From the NCBI RefSeq assembly GCF_000328475.2, contig NC_026478.1, forward strand, positions 2,170,001 to 2,234,000: 64,000 nt of DNA, given 5' to 3'. The translations under genes were made by a program, and so were the position numbers. Positions 12,101 through 22,411 of this stretch are shown piece by piece. Source of the stretch: Mycosarcoma maydis (taxonomy: Eukaryota > Basidiomycota > Ustilaginomycetes > Ustilaginales). The stretch's first letter is position 1, and every line of letters starts with the position of its first letter. The notes beneath the pieces were generated by a model. That model was not told the origin of the DNA and did no database searches. It was given only the letters and a program-made list of their open reading frames with translations.

Positions 12101-13944
12101 CCCTGGACAATGGTAGCGCTACCATCCTCAGCGGTGGCTACCGCCCTGGATTCGTCGCCGTCCATCTCGGCATTCTCGTCAAAGTCGTAGAGACCTTCCT
12201 CCCAACGCATCTTGCTTGTGTAGGCTCCGACGATGTGACTGAACTCGCCATTCTGCAGGAAGCTGTTGATGGAGACATCCGATACTCTGCGTCTGCGAGA
12301 AGACGCAGCCGAGGATGTGCGCAAGGATGGTTCTGTTACGGAGCCTGTGGGTGAATTTGGATCTGAGACTGCCTCGGGTGCCTCTTGGACAGCAAAGATG
12401 GAGTTGCTGAGGTCATTGATGGTCGTGATCCGGTCCAATGTCGGGCAAGGAGGCCTCTGAGAAGCACTGGCCGGCGGAGTTGGTGGCGAGCTCCCTTTGG
12501 TGAGGTAGGACGGTGCTCGCAACGAGCTGTTGCGCGGCGGACTCTGCAAGAGGTCGAGGTGACCGCCACCAAGACCGCTCCAAGTTGAAGGAACTGCAGG
12601 GGTGAAGCGACCCGAGTTGGAGGTAGGAGATGAAGTGGAGAGTGGAGAGGCGGATGCTGCTGATCGATAGTTGGACAAGTCTGATGAGCAACGGGCACGC
12701 GAATCACGTCGAAGCGGGATGGTGGGATTAACGATTGCTGAAGACGATGCGGATGCGACAGCAGCAGCGATGTCCTCGCTCGCCGACGAGACGGGCATGA
12801 CGTCGCTCAATGCCCGCTGCATGCCAAGGCCGGAGTTGAGTGCAAAGGCTCGCATTTTGTCCTGAAACGGTGAAGCATGACCATCTGCATATCCACTCGA
12901 GTGCGAATGAAGACCCGCGAGCGGGGACACATCTACGCGTCGAGTCCAGGAAGGAGCGCGGTGATGTGAAAAGGGGCCTTGCAGAGCCCTGGCGCTAGCA
13001 GGAAGCATAGTGGAAGGCAGGACAAGAGCAGCACTCGATCTTCGACTTGACATGCCGTGCTCGAGATCGGAAGTGATGCCGAGACCGACGGAGCTCTCGT
13101 CGAGCTCGTCGGCGGTGTCGCCTGCACCTGCTGGTTTGCCACGCACGTGCGATTTGAGATTGTACGGTGTGCAAGCAGGGCTGGTGGCGCAGCTGGTCAA
13201 GCTGCGGTCGGTCCAGACCGAGGTGTGCGTTGACGACGAGTTGCGTACCGAATCATCCGAGGAGAAGTGGGTGTGCTGCGAGCTTAGCCTCTGACTGGCA
13301 GGCGAAGACTGATAGTTACAATCATGCTGGGCGCCCATGACTGGGAAAGCGGAAGGATCGAAGGAAGGCGCGTTTTCAGCGGAGCTGTGGCGAGGCGGTG
13401 CGGCCGATGCGTTGCTGTCGTGATGGGCTGAAAGCGATGGGCGTGCTGGCGTGCAAATCGAGTTTGAAACGGGTATGGATGCTACGGACTTGGACTGTGC
13501 AGGCTTGTGCGTGGTGCGTGGTGACTCTGGCGCCATTCGGGGCGAGTAGAAAGTTTGAGGCGGCGACGACTCGGGACTGACAGAAGCACGAATGGCGAGT
13601 CCTTGTTGCGCTTTTTGGAGAGTGAAAGATGGCTGGTGTGATGAAGAGGAATCGAAATTGAGAAAGGAAGCCGTATTTCCTGTCGATTTGGAGCGCGGAG
13701 GATATGCTGGCGATGCGGAATGTGTGGCTGGCACGCCACGGATGCAGTCGGGTTCGGTGCAGCTGCGATTGAAAGTAGGGTGAGCCGGAAGAGCTTTGAG
13801 CGTGTTGGCTGTGAGAAGTGACGCAGGGGAGGTGCAGGTGGGGACGTCAGAAGAAGAGGGAGAAGAGGGTGATGGCGGCGTTGGGAGCAACTTTTCGGGA
13901 AGCGGGACTGGATTGGCTCTGGGGGTGAGCTGTGAGGCGGACAT
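9166..13944 (-). CDS. Leucine-rich-repeat Rho guanine nucleotide exchange factor (DH-PH)
   Basis: The protein has 1592 residues from the first ATG; the open frame begins upstream at a TTG. Order of parts: a disordered Ser/Pro-rich N terminus (1-600); leucine-rich repeats (about 625-775) with repeated LxxLxLS.N.L..LP units; a second disordered linker; a DH domain (about 1155-1390) starting at RRFRIIAEIVSTERTY and holding the conserved LLLPVQRIPRYRLLLEDL helix; and a PH-like region to the end. DH domains catalyse GDP release from Rho-family GTPases, so a role in polarity or cell-wall signalling is likely. The DH domain carries an insert of about 80 Gly/Ser/Ala-rich residues before its final helices. 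Which GTPase it acts on is not visible. Confidence 0.88.
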   Translation of the reverse strand: MSASQLTPRANPVPLPEKLLPTPPSPSSPSSSDVPTCTSPASLLTANTLKALPAHPTFNRSCTEPDCIRGVPATHSASPAYPPRSKSTGNTASFLNFDSSSSHQPSFTLQKAQQGLAIRASVSPESSPPQTFYSPRMAPESPRTTHKPAQSKSVASIPVSNSICTPARPSLSAHHDSNASAAPPRHSSAENAPSFDPSAFPVMGAQHDCNYQSSPASQRLSSQHTHFSSDDSVRNSSSTHTSVWTDRSLTSCATSPACTPYNLKSHVRGKPAGAGDTADELDESSVGLGITSDLEHGMSSRRSSAALVLPSTMLPASARALQGPFSHHRAPSWTRRVDVSPLAGLHSHSSGYADGHASPFQDKMRAFALNSGLGMQRALSDVMPVSSASEDIAAAVASASSSAIVNPTIPLRRDSRARCSSDLSNYRSAASASPLSTSSPTSNSGRFTPAVPSTWSGLGGGHLDLLQSPPRNSSLRAPSYLTKGSSPPTPPASASQRPPCPTLDRITTINDLSNSIFAVQEAPEAVSDPNSPTGSVTEPSLRTSSAASSRRRRVSDVSINSFLQNGEFSHIVGAYTSKMRWEEGLYDFDENAEMDGDESRAVATAEDGSATIVQGRDLTLEQIQTETGPNTTHLLLSGNQSEGLVQVLERVLPLTTNLLVLDLSNCHLQRLPDAIGACIALEELDISRNPVGCLPDWILNLRALRTMSADCIGLHHLPSSLIQLQELQRLSLRHNQLVFLPSWLHRMSKLNNLFVEGNCFGGPWQDIVAPLLSQFQRPLAAPWQPAPSQQLGDASEVPVRSSSATHVGLHQAPERPFMARMRSANDLQSMLSGPFGARTPPASARDSHNDDSGYFSPRDAHARPATGYEDHLTELPGADGADPHVAGSGKWGGFLKKIGRKASNQRLSAGYHDQTTSPNESRFSSPKASRKSLRSSTGPSRSNSISKNSPTPVISPSQSENICPPISIASRNLAAAVGQDSGSQLAPMTPLGPPSEPLMLSRPATFLQPSLSSAEAKKARRRSFLPVLANAAVASPHAAAPSQEEMDEESLARHSNRLRALMHYLRDLDDLTAARTEATSFVGPSKSALVHLRDVSGHSRSTSMHRAESSNPSTKSRDSGGEYVASTAASSISEGASSEPARLSTAQCSKDDSVRRFRIIAEIVSTERTYVKGLSELVDIYVKPAMAPADGNSGVAVIPPSEHRAVFGNVEALLQFHRTVFLPSLVAMAGPVLEHDQDAPADMAPEETAAVAEKVASVFSTHAAFFKMYSSYINNCDSAQNRINAWTAPPASGTSGSLSLRGAPGYSTLHSFGASSAPQGTAAAMYASGSNNGAMSTNAGSGIFGADGGLSPSQRKKVRTFMKRCRTHPRHAQLNVESYLLLPVQRIPRYRLLLEDLVKSTDPSRLADGDALATALEHVTQIASKVNESKRQSEQDRRLLAWQYRIRGPIDGPLVQPHRRLLKDGTLQLKRVVRRIPGFVRSDRSVSVGTAEQRQSQSHVLSADHLQQVTEDQSMSLILCSDVAVLCAEQTRSKDGNAPVLLRSMLKLTRPAEILGGLNLRIVDRAEILYLAASSPEEAVAWKTAFDLHFYQ

Positions 13945-15488
13945 GACGCCTGTGGCAGAAACGCAGGCGTCAGTTGGTTGGCTCAAGCACCGACCCTGAT
14001 GGAGATCAAGGGAGAAGCGCGGGCAAACTGCAAAGGAGGTCAGATTCACCAACGGTAACGCAAGCTGTGCGGAAAACGACCCGAGTCTAGCTACTAGTGC
14101 CGAAGGGGATCCGTGTCCAAAGCCGCACGCTTAGGTTTTCTCTCACGCTTTTCGGACAAGATCCGTCCAAATGAAGTTGAGGCTTTGCGGTGTTGAGGTG
14201 GGTGCTGAAATGGTCGATCGAGGTCTGGCACCGTGTCTCCTATTCAGCAATCAGAGAGGCCGAGCGAATGGACGAGGCCTGTGCAGCTTCGCTTGTCGCT
14301 GAGCAAGATGCTATGCTCTAGATCGGCGGTGTTGCCGCTTTCGTAGCGTTCGTGGCGGACAAGAACGTGCGCTGTAGAAAGGTGATCGTGAGGCAAAGTC
14401 AACCTTGTTGAGGCTCGTCGAAGTGCGCTGCAAGGATCTAGCGTCGCTGGTGCATGGTCTTGACGTGAAATCCAGTGCAAAGAATGCTTTGTAAAGTGGG
14501 GCCCTTGTTTAAGTCTCGGGCGTGAGGCGTAATCCAGATATGCAGACAGTCCCGATCGAGGCGACGCCGACGTAATGAGTTTTTGCGCTATGACCTGGCG
14601 AGCTCTGAAGCCAGTGGTTACAAGGCCAGTGGTTGCCAATGGGTGAAACTGACGCAAGTTCGATAGTGATGGCGGTCACAAAGGTGAAGTATGTCAGCGA
14701 CGGTCACCTGTTCACCTGTTCACCTGCTACAGGTGTTCCAGACGCGGCTGAAAATGACGTTTGATGCGGTACTGTGTCCTGGACAAGTGCGCGTACTGGT
14801 GGGACTGCGGATTGGAAAACTGTTGATTGAGCTGCGTGATGGTGGACCGTCGCTCTCGTCGGTTTGCGAAAAAAGAAGGTCAACTTTAATGATGCGCCCA
14901 AGGAAACGCAAATCTACCGATCAAGGTTTTCTTGATATGATGCAAGCAGAGTGTGATCTAAGGGATGGAGACGGAGAGAGAGCGAATCGTGAATGGCGTA
15001 GCGAATGAGCCTCGGGGCTGCTGAAAGCAAGTCTCGGACAGCAGCAGACCAGATTCGGCAAGATGGTCTTCACGCCTGGTTTGAGGATGATCGTGGATGG
15101 TGAGAGCAACAGAGAGCAGATAACGGACTACAAAGACACAAGGTAGCGAGCCGACCAACAGGCAGGTGGTAGTCTCAGCTTGTTGCAGGAAATCGTCAAA
15201 GTTCGCAGTGCTCGACATGAAACATATTCACGATTTCTGTTTGAGATACACGATATGGGGGAGCTGTCGATCTTGTGGCGCACTCTGTCACTCTTCTTCT
15301 TCAGCTCCACGGTCACAACCTTTGAAAGTGAAACAACAAGCACCTGCGTCGAGACCCAATCGTGAATCGTGAGCTTGGCGAATGACCACAATCTCGGTGT
15401 GATGCTCAGATGAAAGCACCAGAAGCACCAGGGGGTCCACTTTACGCACAAGCGAGGCCAAATCAGTCTTGGTCAATCCAAGAAGAAC

Positions 15489-15536
15489 AATCACGAATCA
15501 CGAATCACGAATCACGAATCACGAATCGTGAATCGC
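15489..15536. repeat. Tandem array of the 7-bp unit AATCACG
   Basis: Five exact head-to-tail copies of AATCACG (15489-15523) are followed by AATCGTG and AATCGC. The last unit swaps the orientation of its core (CACG to CGTG), so the array edge forms a partial palindrome. The same unit, in either orientation, recurs in most intergenic regions of the window. Confidence 0.95.
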
Positions 15537-16526
15537 AAGCACGAAGCGATCTGAGACACACAAGATGTGCTCTCTTGTTTTCTTTCTCCGTTGGGCTTTG
15601 TTTCACACGCTGCTGTATTGCCCTGTGTGTGATCCTCTTGCGACCTTCCTTTTCTAGCTAACCTTCCTAGAAAAGCAACAAAAGAAGAAGAAAAAAAGGG
15701 TCCGCAACAGCCTTGCAAGTTTCTGAAGACACATGCAGTGCATCACATCTCCCTCGTGAGACGTGGCAAGCTCTCTCAACGTTTTGGAAATCGTGAATGA
15801 GGGTACCGCAACTCTTGTCTGAACCGGGCATGGCTCTGAGGGAAGTTGTATTTATTCGTAATTAATTTGCATACTTACCTCAGCAAAGACTCGATGGACA
15901 CCAAAGACGCTTGCAAATCACAAATCGTGAATCACGAACGGATCAGATGTAACGAGTGGTCTGCTGGGTGGTAACTGCACTTGACTTGTTTCTAGAGCTA
16001 TCCTCGCCTTCTCGTTACTAAGTTAGATATGGCTAGTCTGAGCCGACGTGTGACTGCACTGCACCTTGCATGTGTTCTTGACGCCCATATTTCAACGTCC
16101 GCGTCTGGCCGCAGCGTGGCCTGTGTCGTTTCCCGCGCGTACTGAAACTCCGATTCAGCCTGCTGAGTCTGTAGCTTTGCTGTCTCTTTCTACTACTTAA
16201 CCGCCTTGTCGTCAAAGGACTTTCTCAGGGTGGTGGTTCTGTGCATGTCAGCACTCACCCTAAACTCACAGTGTTGTCAGAAACTCACACTTGGCTGTGG
16301 CAGCTGCAGCGTTGAACGGCTAACTGGCCAGCATTACGGTTGTCATTCGATCTCCACTTATACACCGACTCGCATCCGCTTTCATTATTCAGCCCACGGA
16401 GCTATTATACCCACAGCTAGTTATTGCGATCCAATTTCTATGGTGTGGGAATTCTCCAAACTAAGAGGATGATGGGCAAGCGAGACCATGCTCGCGATCG
16501 TCGGAACCGGAATACAGTACACATGT

Positions 16527-16572
16527 GCCTGGCTGGCTGGCTGGCTGGCTAGCTAGCTAACTAGCTGGCTGA
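16527..16572. repeat. (GGCT)n / (AGCT)n simple repeat
   Basis: Five or so GGCT units run into AGCTAGCTAACTAGCT and back to GGCT. The AGCT part is self-complementary. It is intergenic and shows no link to a gene. Confidence 0.85.
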
Positions 16573-17046
16573 CCTACTGGTTGACTGACTGGCATGCTTA
16601 CTTGCAAGCAAATAGAGTCTGCGTGACTTCCGTTCAAAGCAACTCTTCTCCAATCTCCGCCAGCTCATGCTTCTTGGTTTTCGCCTGTTGACTTGTTCCC
16701 TTGTCCACCGCTGCTCCATCGGCCCAAGCCACAATCTGCCATACACCACTGATCACTCTGTGTGGTGCAAGCGTCTGTTCCCAAATTTTCTCGCCAAAGC
16801 AACCGTGAATGCGTTGATCTGCGATTCCAAACTCGGCTAGCTTCGCCACGCACATCGCTTAATCCTCCGATGCCCCCTTTTTTCGTCATGTTCCTAAGCG
16901 GCATTATCGGGCGGTCAATCAACAAACAGCACCCTTCACTGTCGATCGCATCTAACCCGATCGAAAGTGAAGACCAGGCGAGAGTCTTTCACTTGTATGT
17001 TGCACGAGTGATAAAAGTACAAAACACAAGACATTTCGTGATTAGC

Positions 17047-20000
17047 TCAGAATCCAGTGGCTCCTTCTCTAAGCTGAGCAAGCTTCTTGTTGATCTCGCC
17101 CGGTTTTCGGTCCAGTTCGCCTGCAATCGCATTCTGTTTCGCCGGGGATAGCAAGCCAAATGTCTCGCAAAGATCACCATCGATGACGCTCTTGACTGGA
17201 GCGTAGCTGCTTCTATACGCCAGATGATCTCTCCCCACGATACTGTTGTTCTCTTGTCGCAGGTGCGATTCTAGCGTCGAAAGCGTGTCGACATCTTCTT
17301 TGCTGACAAAAGGTACCAGTGCACCAATGCTCCCAGAAAGTCCCGTATAAAGCAGAACTTCGCGGCCACCGGCGACCATAGCCGTTCGGTGCAGAGAAGT
17401 GATGATGTCGCCCACAAAAAAGTGCGCCACCAGCGACGCTTTGTGCGCCGCTCCCATCAGCACCGGTTTCTCGTGCACAATCGTCATTCCCGTCGGATCC
17501 TCATCCACGCTTCGACTTGTGTTTCCATCAAGGCGAAGCACATAGATGTTGCCAAACTTATCAGCCGCTGCAACCGTGTCGTAGTCGAGCATCGTACATC
17601 TTGTCACAAATTTCGGCATCACGTCGTCCGCAAATGTCACCAACCGGTTCTCCAGTGGTTTGTAGCTCGCGAAAATGATGCTCTCCTGCATGTCACCTAC
17701 CACAATGCGAGAGCCTTGCGCGTCAAGAGAGACGACGGCCGTAGGGAAAGATCTGTTCTCGCACTTGCGAAGCAACTTCTTCTTGCCCAAATCGTAGATG
17801 CGCAGCGCTTTACCGATGCCTGCGAGCAGTCGACCTTGGAAAGCACGTAGCACCAACGGTATGTCGTCCACCTCGGTCTTGTGTAGCAGTTCTAACTCGC
17901 GTCCGTTGTCAAGAAGGCGATACGTTGTGAGGTAGGCCTTCTTACATGATCGTGGAGACAGAACGACGTCGACGGCTGAACCGACGACCAGCATCACTTC
18001 CTTTTCTGCACTGGCGAACGGCACCACTGCAATGCTAAATGCCGCTTCATTGTCGTCCATCTCTAGCCTGTGTGTTGTCTGCGCCTGTACTCCATCCACG
18101 GCACGGATGCAACTGGCCCAGTTGCCTGCCTCGGCGCGAATAGCGCCGAACTCGGCCGGGTTCAGGTCCAGCACGCCTCGTTGGTGCGGCTTGAGCTCCT
18201 TTCCGAGCATCTCGGTGCGCCGGCGCTGTGCTCCTGGCGACAGCGTTCGGTGCTCAGCTTCGACCACATAGAACAATCCCTGCTCGTTCGGGTGATTGGC
18301 GATCTTGCGCGGCGTGTACGAGAGCGCCACCGAATCCTGTTTGAGCTTGCTCGCAAGCGAAGGAATCGTAAAGATGCGCAACGTGCTCCCTACGATCCCG
18401 ATCAGACCCTCGGGGCACAACTCGGCGCTGAATGACCACGCATGATCCAAAACGTCAAAGATGAGCGGCACAAACTGCAGCCGATCTTGATACGTATACG
18501 ACAGCCAGGTGCGAGTGCTCAGAGCCATCACAGCAGCCTGACCGTGGACCTTGGTTCGTATCAGTCGCACCGCCTTGCTGCCCAGGAAGCGTGTCCTCGT
18601 GTCTGTTAGTTGACCCGTCACAGCATCGAGAATAGTGCGAAGCAGGACACCATTTTGCAGACCAATGTTGACAAACGTCGTCGCATGGTTGCGATCAATG
18701 GTAGCGTCCAGCATCTCAGCCATGCAGATGCTCGAAGCAGGAGCGGTGAGAGCTTGAATCGAGATGGATGCTAGCGTTGAGTTGGGCTCGAGCGAAATAA
18801 TGCGCACCGTCGAGTCATCGCAGCCTACAGCAAGGTAAGGTGTTCGCTGACGGCCTTCGGGACAATCGGGCATGCTCATGGTGAGCACGCCTGCTCCCAT
18901 GGCCTTTCGCTCCTGATACTCGTTGAGCTGCCCGTCCATGTCAAGCTCAAAGTAGACCAGCTCGTTGCTGCTGAGTGCCACCACCACCTGCCGCTCGTTG
19001 GTACACGTTGCCACGATCGTCGTCTGTCTGCCGTTGGGAAGACTCGGAGTCGCCCACTCATTGATCTGCTTGTCCACCAATACGTGTCGAATGCCGTGCG
19101 GATGCACCTGCAACAAAGCATCTTGGCCCAGCTGCTGTACAGCCAGGGTTGAAGAGGATGTCAAAAATCCGCTGTCCGACACTTCCTCGATGGTCTCTCC
19201 GATACTGAGTACCAGGGTTCCATTGACAAAGCTGAGGATGATGTAGCTGTCATATTCGTCCTGCTGTGTGATTTTAGTGGTCCATACTGCGCTTGGTACA
19301 CCTGGCAGATCCGAGCTGACCGCCTCCTGCACTTCGAGACCATGTCGCAGCATTTTGAAGCTGCTCCTTGCACCGCGTCCGCATGCCGCAAAGATCTGTG
19401 GCGAGTCGGCAGCCAGAGGATTCAGCGGCTTGGCATCCAAGATCGGATCGAGACTTGGCATCTCATCGACTTGAACGAGGTTGTCAAGTGGTCTCGGTGT
19501 AAAAGTGGGCAGCTGTGGCCGCCTTCGACCTGCTCCGTTCTCGTCATAGTCGGTTGAGATGTATTCCGGCAAGTCGTCATCGTCGCCAAGCTTTTGAAAC
19601 GAGTAGAGCAATTGCGCGCCGTACTCGGACGCCACAAAAAGGAAACCAGACCGCAAGATGACAAGACCGGATGCGACGGGCACTGTGTCAAAATACTTGA
19701 TCTTGAGCGAACGAATCTCGTCATCTTGATGCTCCATCGTGATCTTGAACAAATCGCCATCTTCGGTCTGGACGAGAAAGAAGAAGGCGTTCTTCATCTT
19801 GTGCAGTACACTAGCTACGATGAGGGTACCACGCCTTTCCGACAGCTTTTCGACAGGATTGAGGCGTTTGGGAATAGGAACTCGATGCTCGGGCTGATCC
19901 TGGTGCTTGTAGGTGATGTAGTCTTCGCTACATACCAGTACGCCGCTGGGTCCGTCCCATTTCTCCAGATTCTGATTGTATCCTCCTGGCACCTGGACGA

Positions 20001-20712
20001 GTAGATTCGAGCGTGGGTCGACAGGCTCGGACCATTTGCGAACGACGTGATTGAGGCCCAGATCGAGTTCGTAGTAGGTGAGCGTCTTTGCAGCCTCTTC
20101 GAACGCACGTCCTGATGGGTCGTGGTCGGAATCTGAATAGTCGACTTCGAGACAAGCAAACAGAGGGTTCTCGAAGCCGACATCAACGCCGACAATGTGG
20201 TGAATGATGGCGCTCGGTCGATGCGCTTCGAGAGGGCTTGAGATGGTGAGATTTGCCTGCGCATCTCTGTTCAGGATGTATACGAGCATGGCCTTCTCCA
20301 TGGCACCGATCATGGTCGCACGACCCTTGGGGTCTGTAGCTAGATACTGTCCTGGTACGATCCTCCGAGAGCCAGAACGCCCGAATGTCTCCTGATGGAC
20401 CTTTTCCAGCGAATTTGTCTTTGGCTGATATTCTAAAATGACAATTCTGCCCGAGTCAGATCCTACGATAACGTAGTCTTTGGAGCCACCGGTTAGACGA
20501 AAAGCGGCTAGGCTACGGATCACACCAAAAGCATCATGTGAGAGTACAGTATCGACTTTGCCGGTTTGTGTGTCGGGTCTGAGAAGCTCCAGACGGCTGC
20601 CTTTGGCAACGATGATCTCTTGCTGTCTTGTACCTGAAAACTGTCCCACTACGGTCGCATTAACGCTGCCTGACGCCTGCAGCGTCAGGTTGTAGAGGTA
20701 CATGCCATCCAT
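17047..20712 (-). CDS. RSE1: Splicing factor RSE1 (SF3b130 / SF3B3)
   Basis: The protein has 1221 residues. I start it at the ATG that gives MDGMYLYNLTLQ; the frame extends 24 codons upstream, but only to a TTG. The N terminus, the beta-propeller style repeats (for example DYVIVGSDSGRIVILEYQP and the LAVGCDDSTVRIISLEP stretch) and the C-terminal CPSF-A region with ESHLRQENNSIVGRDHLAYR and SVIDGDLCETFGLL all fit SF3b subunit 3. In the family it forms the scaffold of the SF3b part of the U2 snRNP, which recognises the intron branch site, and it holds the small SF3b10 subunit. That partner (YSF3) is encoded at 53.8 kb in this window. Length matches the family; no breaks are seen. Confidence 0.97.
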   Translation of the reverse strand: MDGMYLYNLTLQASGSVNATVVGQFSGTRQQEIIVAKGSRLELLRPDTQTGKVDTVLSHDAFGVIRSLAAFRLTGGSKDYVIVGSDSGRIVILEYQPKTNSLEKVHQETFGRSGSRRIVPGQYLATDPKGRATMIGAMEKAMLVYILNRDAQANLTISSPLEAHRPSAIIHHIVGVDVGFENPLFACLEVDYSDSDHDPSGRAFEEAAKTLTYYELDLGLNHVVRKWSEPVDPRSNLLVQVPGGYNQNLEKWDGPSGVLVCSEDYITYKHQDQPEHRVPIPKRLNPVEKLSERRGTLIVASVLHKMKNAFFFLVQTEDGDLFKITMEHQDDEIRSLKIKYFDTVPVASGLVILRSGFLFVASEYGAQLLYSFQKLGDDDDLPEYISTDYDENGAGRRRPQLPTFTPRPLDNLVQVDEMPSLDPILDAKPLNPLAADSPQIFAACGRGARSSFKMLRHGLEVQEAVSSDLPGVPSAVWTTKITQQDEYDSYIILSFVNGTLVLSIGETIEEVSDSGFLTSSSTLAVQQLGQDALLQVHPHGIRHVLVDKQINEWATPSLPNGRQTTIVATCTNERQVVVALSSNELVYFELDMDGQLNEYQERKAMGAGVLTMSMPDCPEGRQRTPYLAVGCDDSTVRIISLEPNSTLASISIQALTAPASSICMAEMLDATIDRNHATTFVNIGLQNGVLLRTILDAVTGQLTDTRTRFLGSKAVRLIRTKVHGQAAVMALSTRTWLSYTYQDRLQFVPLIFDVLDHAWSFSAELCPEGLIGIVGSTLRIFTIPSLASKLKQDSVALSYTPRKIANHPNEQGLFYVVEAEHRTLSPGAQRRRTEMLGKELKPHQRGVLDLNPAEFGAIRAEAGNWASCIRAVDGVQAQTTHRLEMDDNEAAFSIAVVPFASAEKEVMLVVGSAVDVVLSPRSCKKAYLTTYRLLDNGRELELLHKTEVDDIPLVLRAFQGRLLAGIGKALRIYDLGKKKLLRKCENRSFPTAVVSLDAQGSRIVVGDMQESIIFASYKPLENRLVTFADDVMPKFVTRCTMLDYDTVAAADKFGNIYVLRLDGNTSRSVDEDPTGMTIVHEKPVLMGAAHKASLVAHFFVGDIITSLHRTAMVAGGREVLLYTGLSGSIGALVPFVSKEDVDTLSTLESHLRQENNSIVGRDHLAYRSSYAPVKSVIDGDLCETFGLLSPAKQNAIAGELDRKPGEINKKLAQLREGATGF

Positions 20713-21838
20713 CCTGAGGTTTTTGGGCGAGTCGAACGGCGAAAGCGTATCACTGCAGCAATTCCAGCTCTCGATGTCTAGCAAAAAGTTTCGACGAGCA
20801 ACGCGGCAAAGAGCTTGCGGTCGAAATAGTCTCTATTCTGATGCAACAACCAGGCTCCTGATGGGCATGTCCTTGCTGGTTGCGAAGAAAGACAGGAGAG
20901 ACGGGCTTGAGACCACCAAACGAGCGGTGAAGCCACAAGACACAGTGCCCAAGTATTGACAGAAGGTTCGGTTCTGAGTGTCGTCTGTCGGCGGGTTGCT
21001 TATAAGAGCCAAGGGGGCGAAAGGTGGTCGAGACCATCTACGTCGACATCAACAAAAGCTTCCAAAGCAGCATCGCGTCAGCCAATCCTCGAAAAAAAGC
21101 TCGGATTCCGGACAACTTTACACACGTGACCACGGATAGGTGGAAAAGAATGTTAAGGCGTTAAATGCGAACTCGCAGACTGTGTGTCATGCGTGCGTCA
21201 CGCGTCTTGCGACGTGCGAAACGTGAAGCGTTTGCAGTTTGGTGTTGCAGCAGAGATGTTGTTCTTTTCAACACCAGACTGCATCTAGCATCAACTGAAA
21301 ACGGGCGCGAAAGCTCAGACGCCCATAGCTTGCCCAGCTGGTGAGGCTAGACCACTCGCTGACATGTGACTTGGTGCACTTTGTATCGCCAGCTTAAAGT
21401 TGAAATCAGGCGAGGATGACTCAACAGCCAGTTTTTCACGTTGGAGAGTGCGTGATTTCATGCATGTTCATTAGATTCGTGCTATCGTTACAGTGTACAG
21501 TATGAGAAAGAATCAACAAGATGGCGACGGCTGAGAAGAGGAGAGATACAAGGTATCTCTGTAGTGTACACCACATCGGTGCCGTCGGTCAAACCGCGCC
21601 GTTACGATGAGAATAGAAAATGAAAAGCTGAATTGTCCATGAAAAGGTAACGCTTGGCAGCGGGCCGCTGACCAGGTCGAGTATGCAGTAAGGCACGTAC
21701 GCAACCGTGTGCGTTGGCGAAAGCTGATTACAAAGCAAGAGCCTGCTGCTTGGCATGCTAAAACAAATCGTGAAGAGCAGGCAGCCAGCATCGAGATAGA
21801 TGGCGTGCTTAGAGAGATTGATGAAGGGCAGCGTCGAC
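20713..21838. other. RSE1 upstream region
   Basis: This is the intergenic DNA between the RSE1 start and the 3' end of the four-span membrane protein gene, both on the minus strand. I see no conserved coding gene. It is one of the few intergenic stretches in which I found no good copy of the 7-bp repeat. Confidence 0.55.
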
Positions 21839-22411
21839 TCAGAAGCTGTAAATGTTGCTCTCCTTGGTGGCGAGGGCGTAGTAGTGTTCGATTCTCTTCT
21901 TGAAGCGCCAGCACATGAAGTAAGCGTAGACTTGCAATGCCCAGTCGATAGCGAGCGAAAAGACAAATGCGATGTAGAGGCTGTGGAAACCGGCCGAGCA
22001 TAGCCCAGATGGCATGGTTCCATTGTTTGTGCCCTCCTCTCCTGCAGTTCCCCAAAGCTGACCACCATTGTTACATTCCCAAACGATTTTGGTCTGCTGT
22101 CTATCGAGCTGGAAAATCATGAAACCGGCTCGAACAGCAACGATGACCAGGATGGCGGGCCAGAGGAAAAAGCAAAGACGCATCCACATGTACGAGCTGT
22201 TGGCCAAGCCGATGGTGGTGAGTATGCAGATTGCCATGACTCCCATGCCGATACCACCGTAGATCTGGTATTCGGGATAATTGAAGAAGAGGAACTGTCC
22301 CTTGTTGAACAGCAAGATGGATCCAGCCAGATTGTAAGCTGCGATGAAGACGTTCCAGACCATGGCGCCATGGCGTAAGGGAAACACGAGCAAGCAGTTG
22401 TCACACCACAT
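21839..22411 (-). CDS. Four-span membrane protein, unknown function
   Basis: The protein has 190 residues from an ATG. Four hydrophobic segments are visible at about 15-36, 51-72, 77-102 and 146-169. The N terminus carries a Cys pair (Cys3, Cys6) before LLVFPLRHGAMVW. The long loop between spans 3 and 4 has an N-glycosylation sequon at Asn130 and two cysteines (113 and 138), which suggests that this loop faces the lumen or outside. The tail is basic (FKKRIEHYY). I recognise the CxxC-x-LLFPLRxG start as common in fungal tetraspan proteins but cannot name a function. The gene is divergent from SMC6 across about 1.6 kb. Confidence 0.75.
   Translation of the reverse strand: MWCDNCLLVFPLRHGAMVWNVFIAAYNLAGSILLFNKGQFLFFNYPEYQIYGGIGMGVMAICILTTIGLANSSYMWMRLCFFLWPAILVIVAVRAGFMIFQLDRQQTKIVWECNNGGQLWGTAGEEGTNNGTMPSGLCSAGFHSLYIAFVFSLAIDWALQVYAYFMCWRFKKRIEHYYALATKESNIYSF

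Larger units (their letters stand above)
13945..17046. other. 3-kb gene-poor region
   Basis: This stretch lies upstream of the RhoGEF gene and downstream of RSE1. Short frames here resemble no family and overlap one another on both strands. It holds the cleanest 7-bp repeat array (15489-15536), further single copies near 15361 and 15925-15945, and a GGCT/AGCT repeat at 16527-16572. I see no tRNA, 5S rRNA or transposon signature. A small spliced gene could be hidden, but I could not assemble one. Confidence 0.55.

Noticed and set aside
14244..14657. 137-codon minus-strand frame upstream of the RhoGEF gene
   Set aside because: No recognisable domain, Arg/Leu/His-rich, and not better than frames on the other strand.
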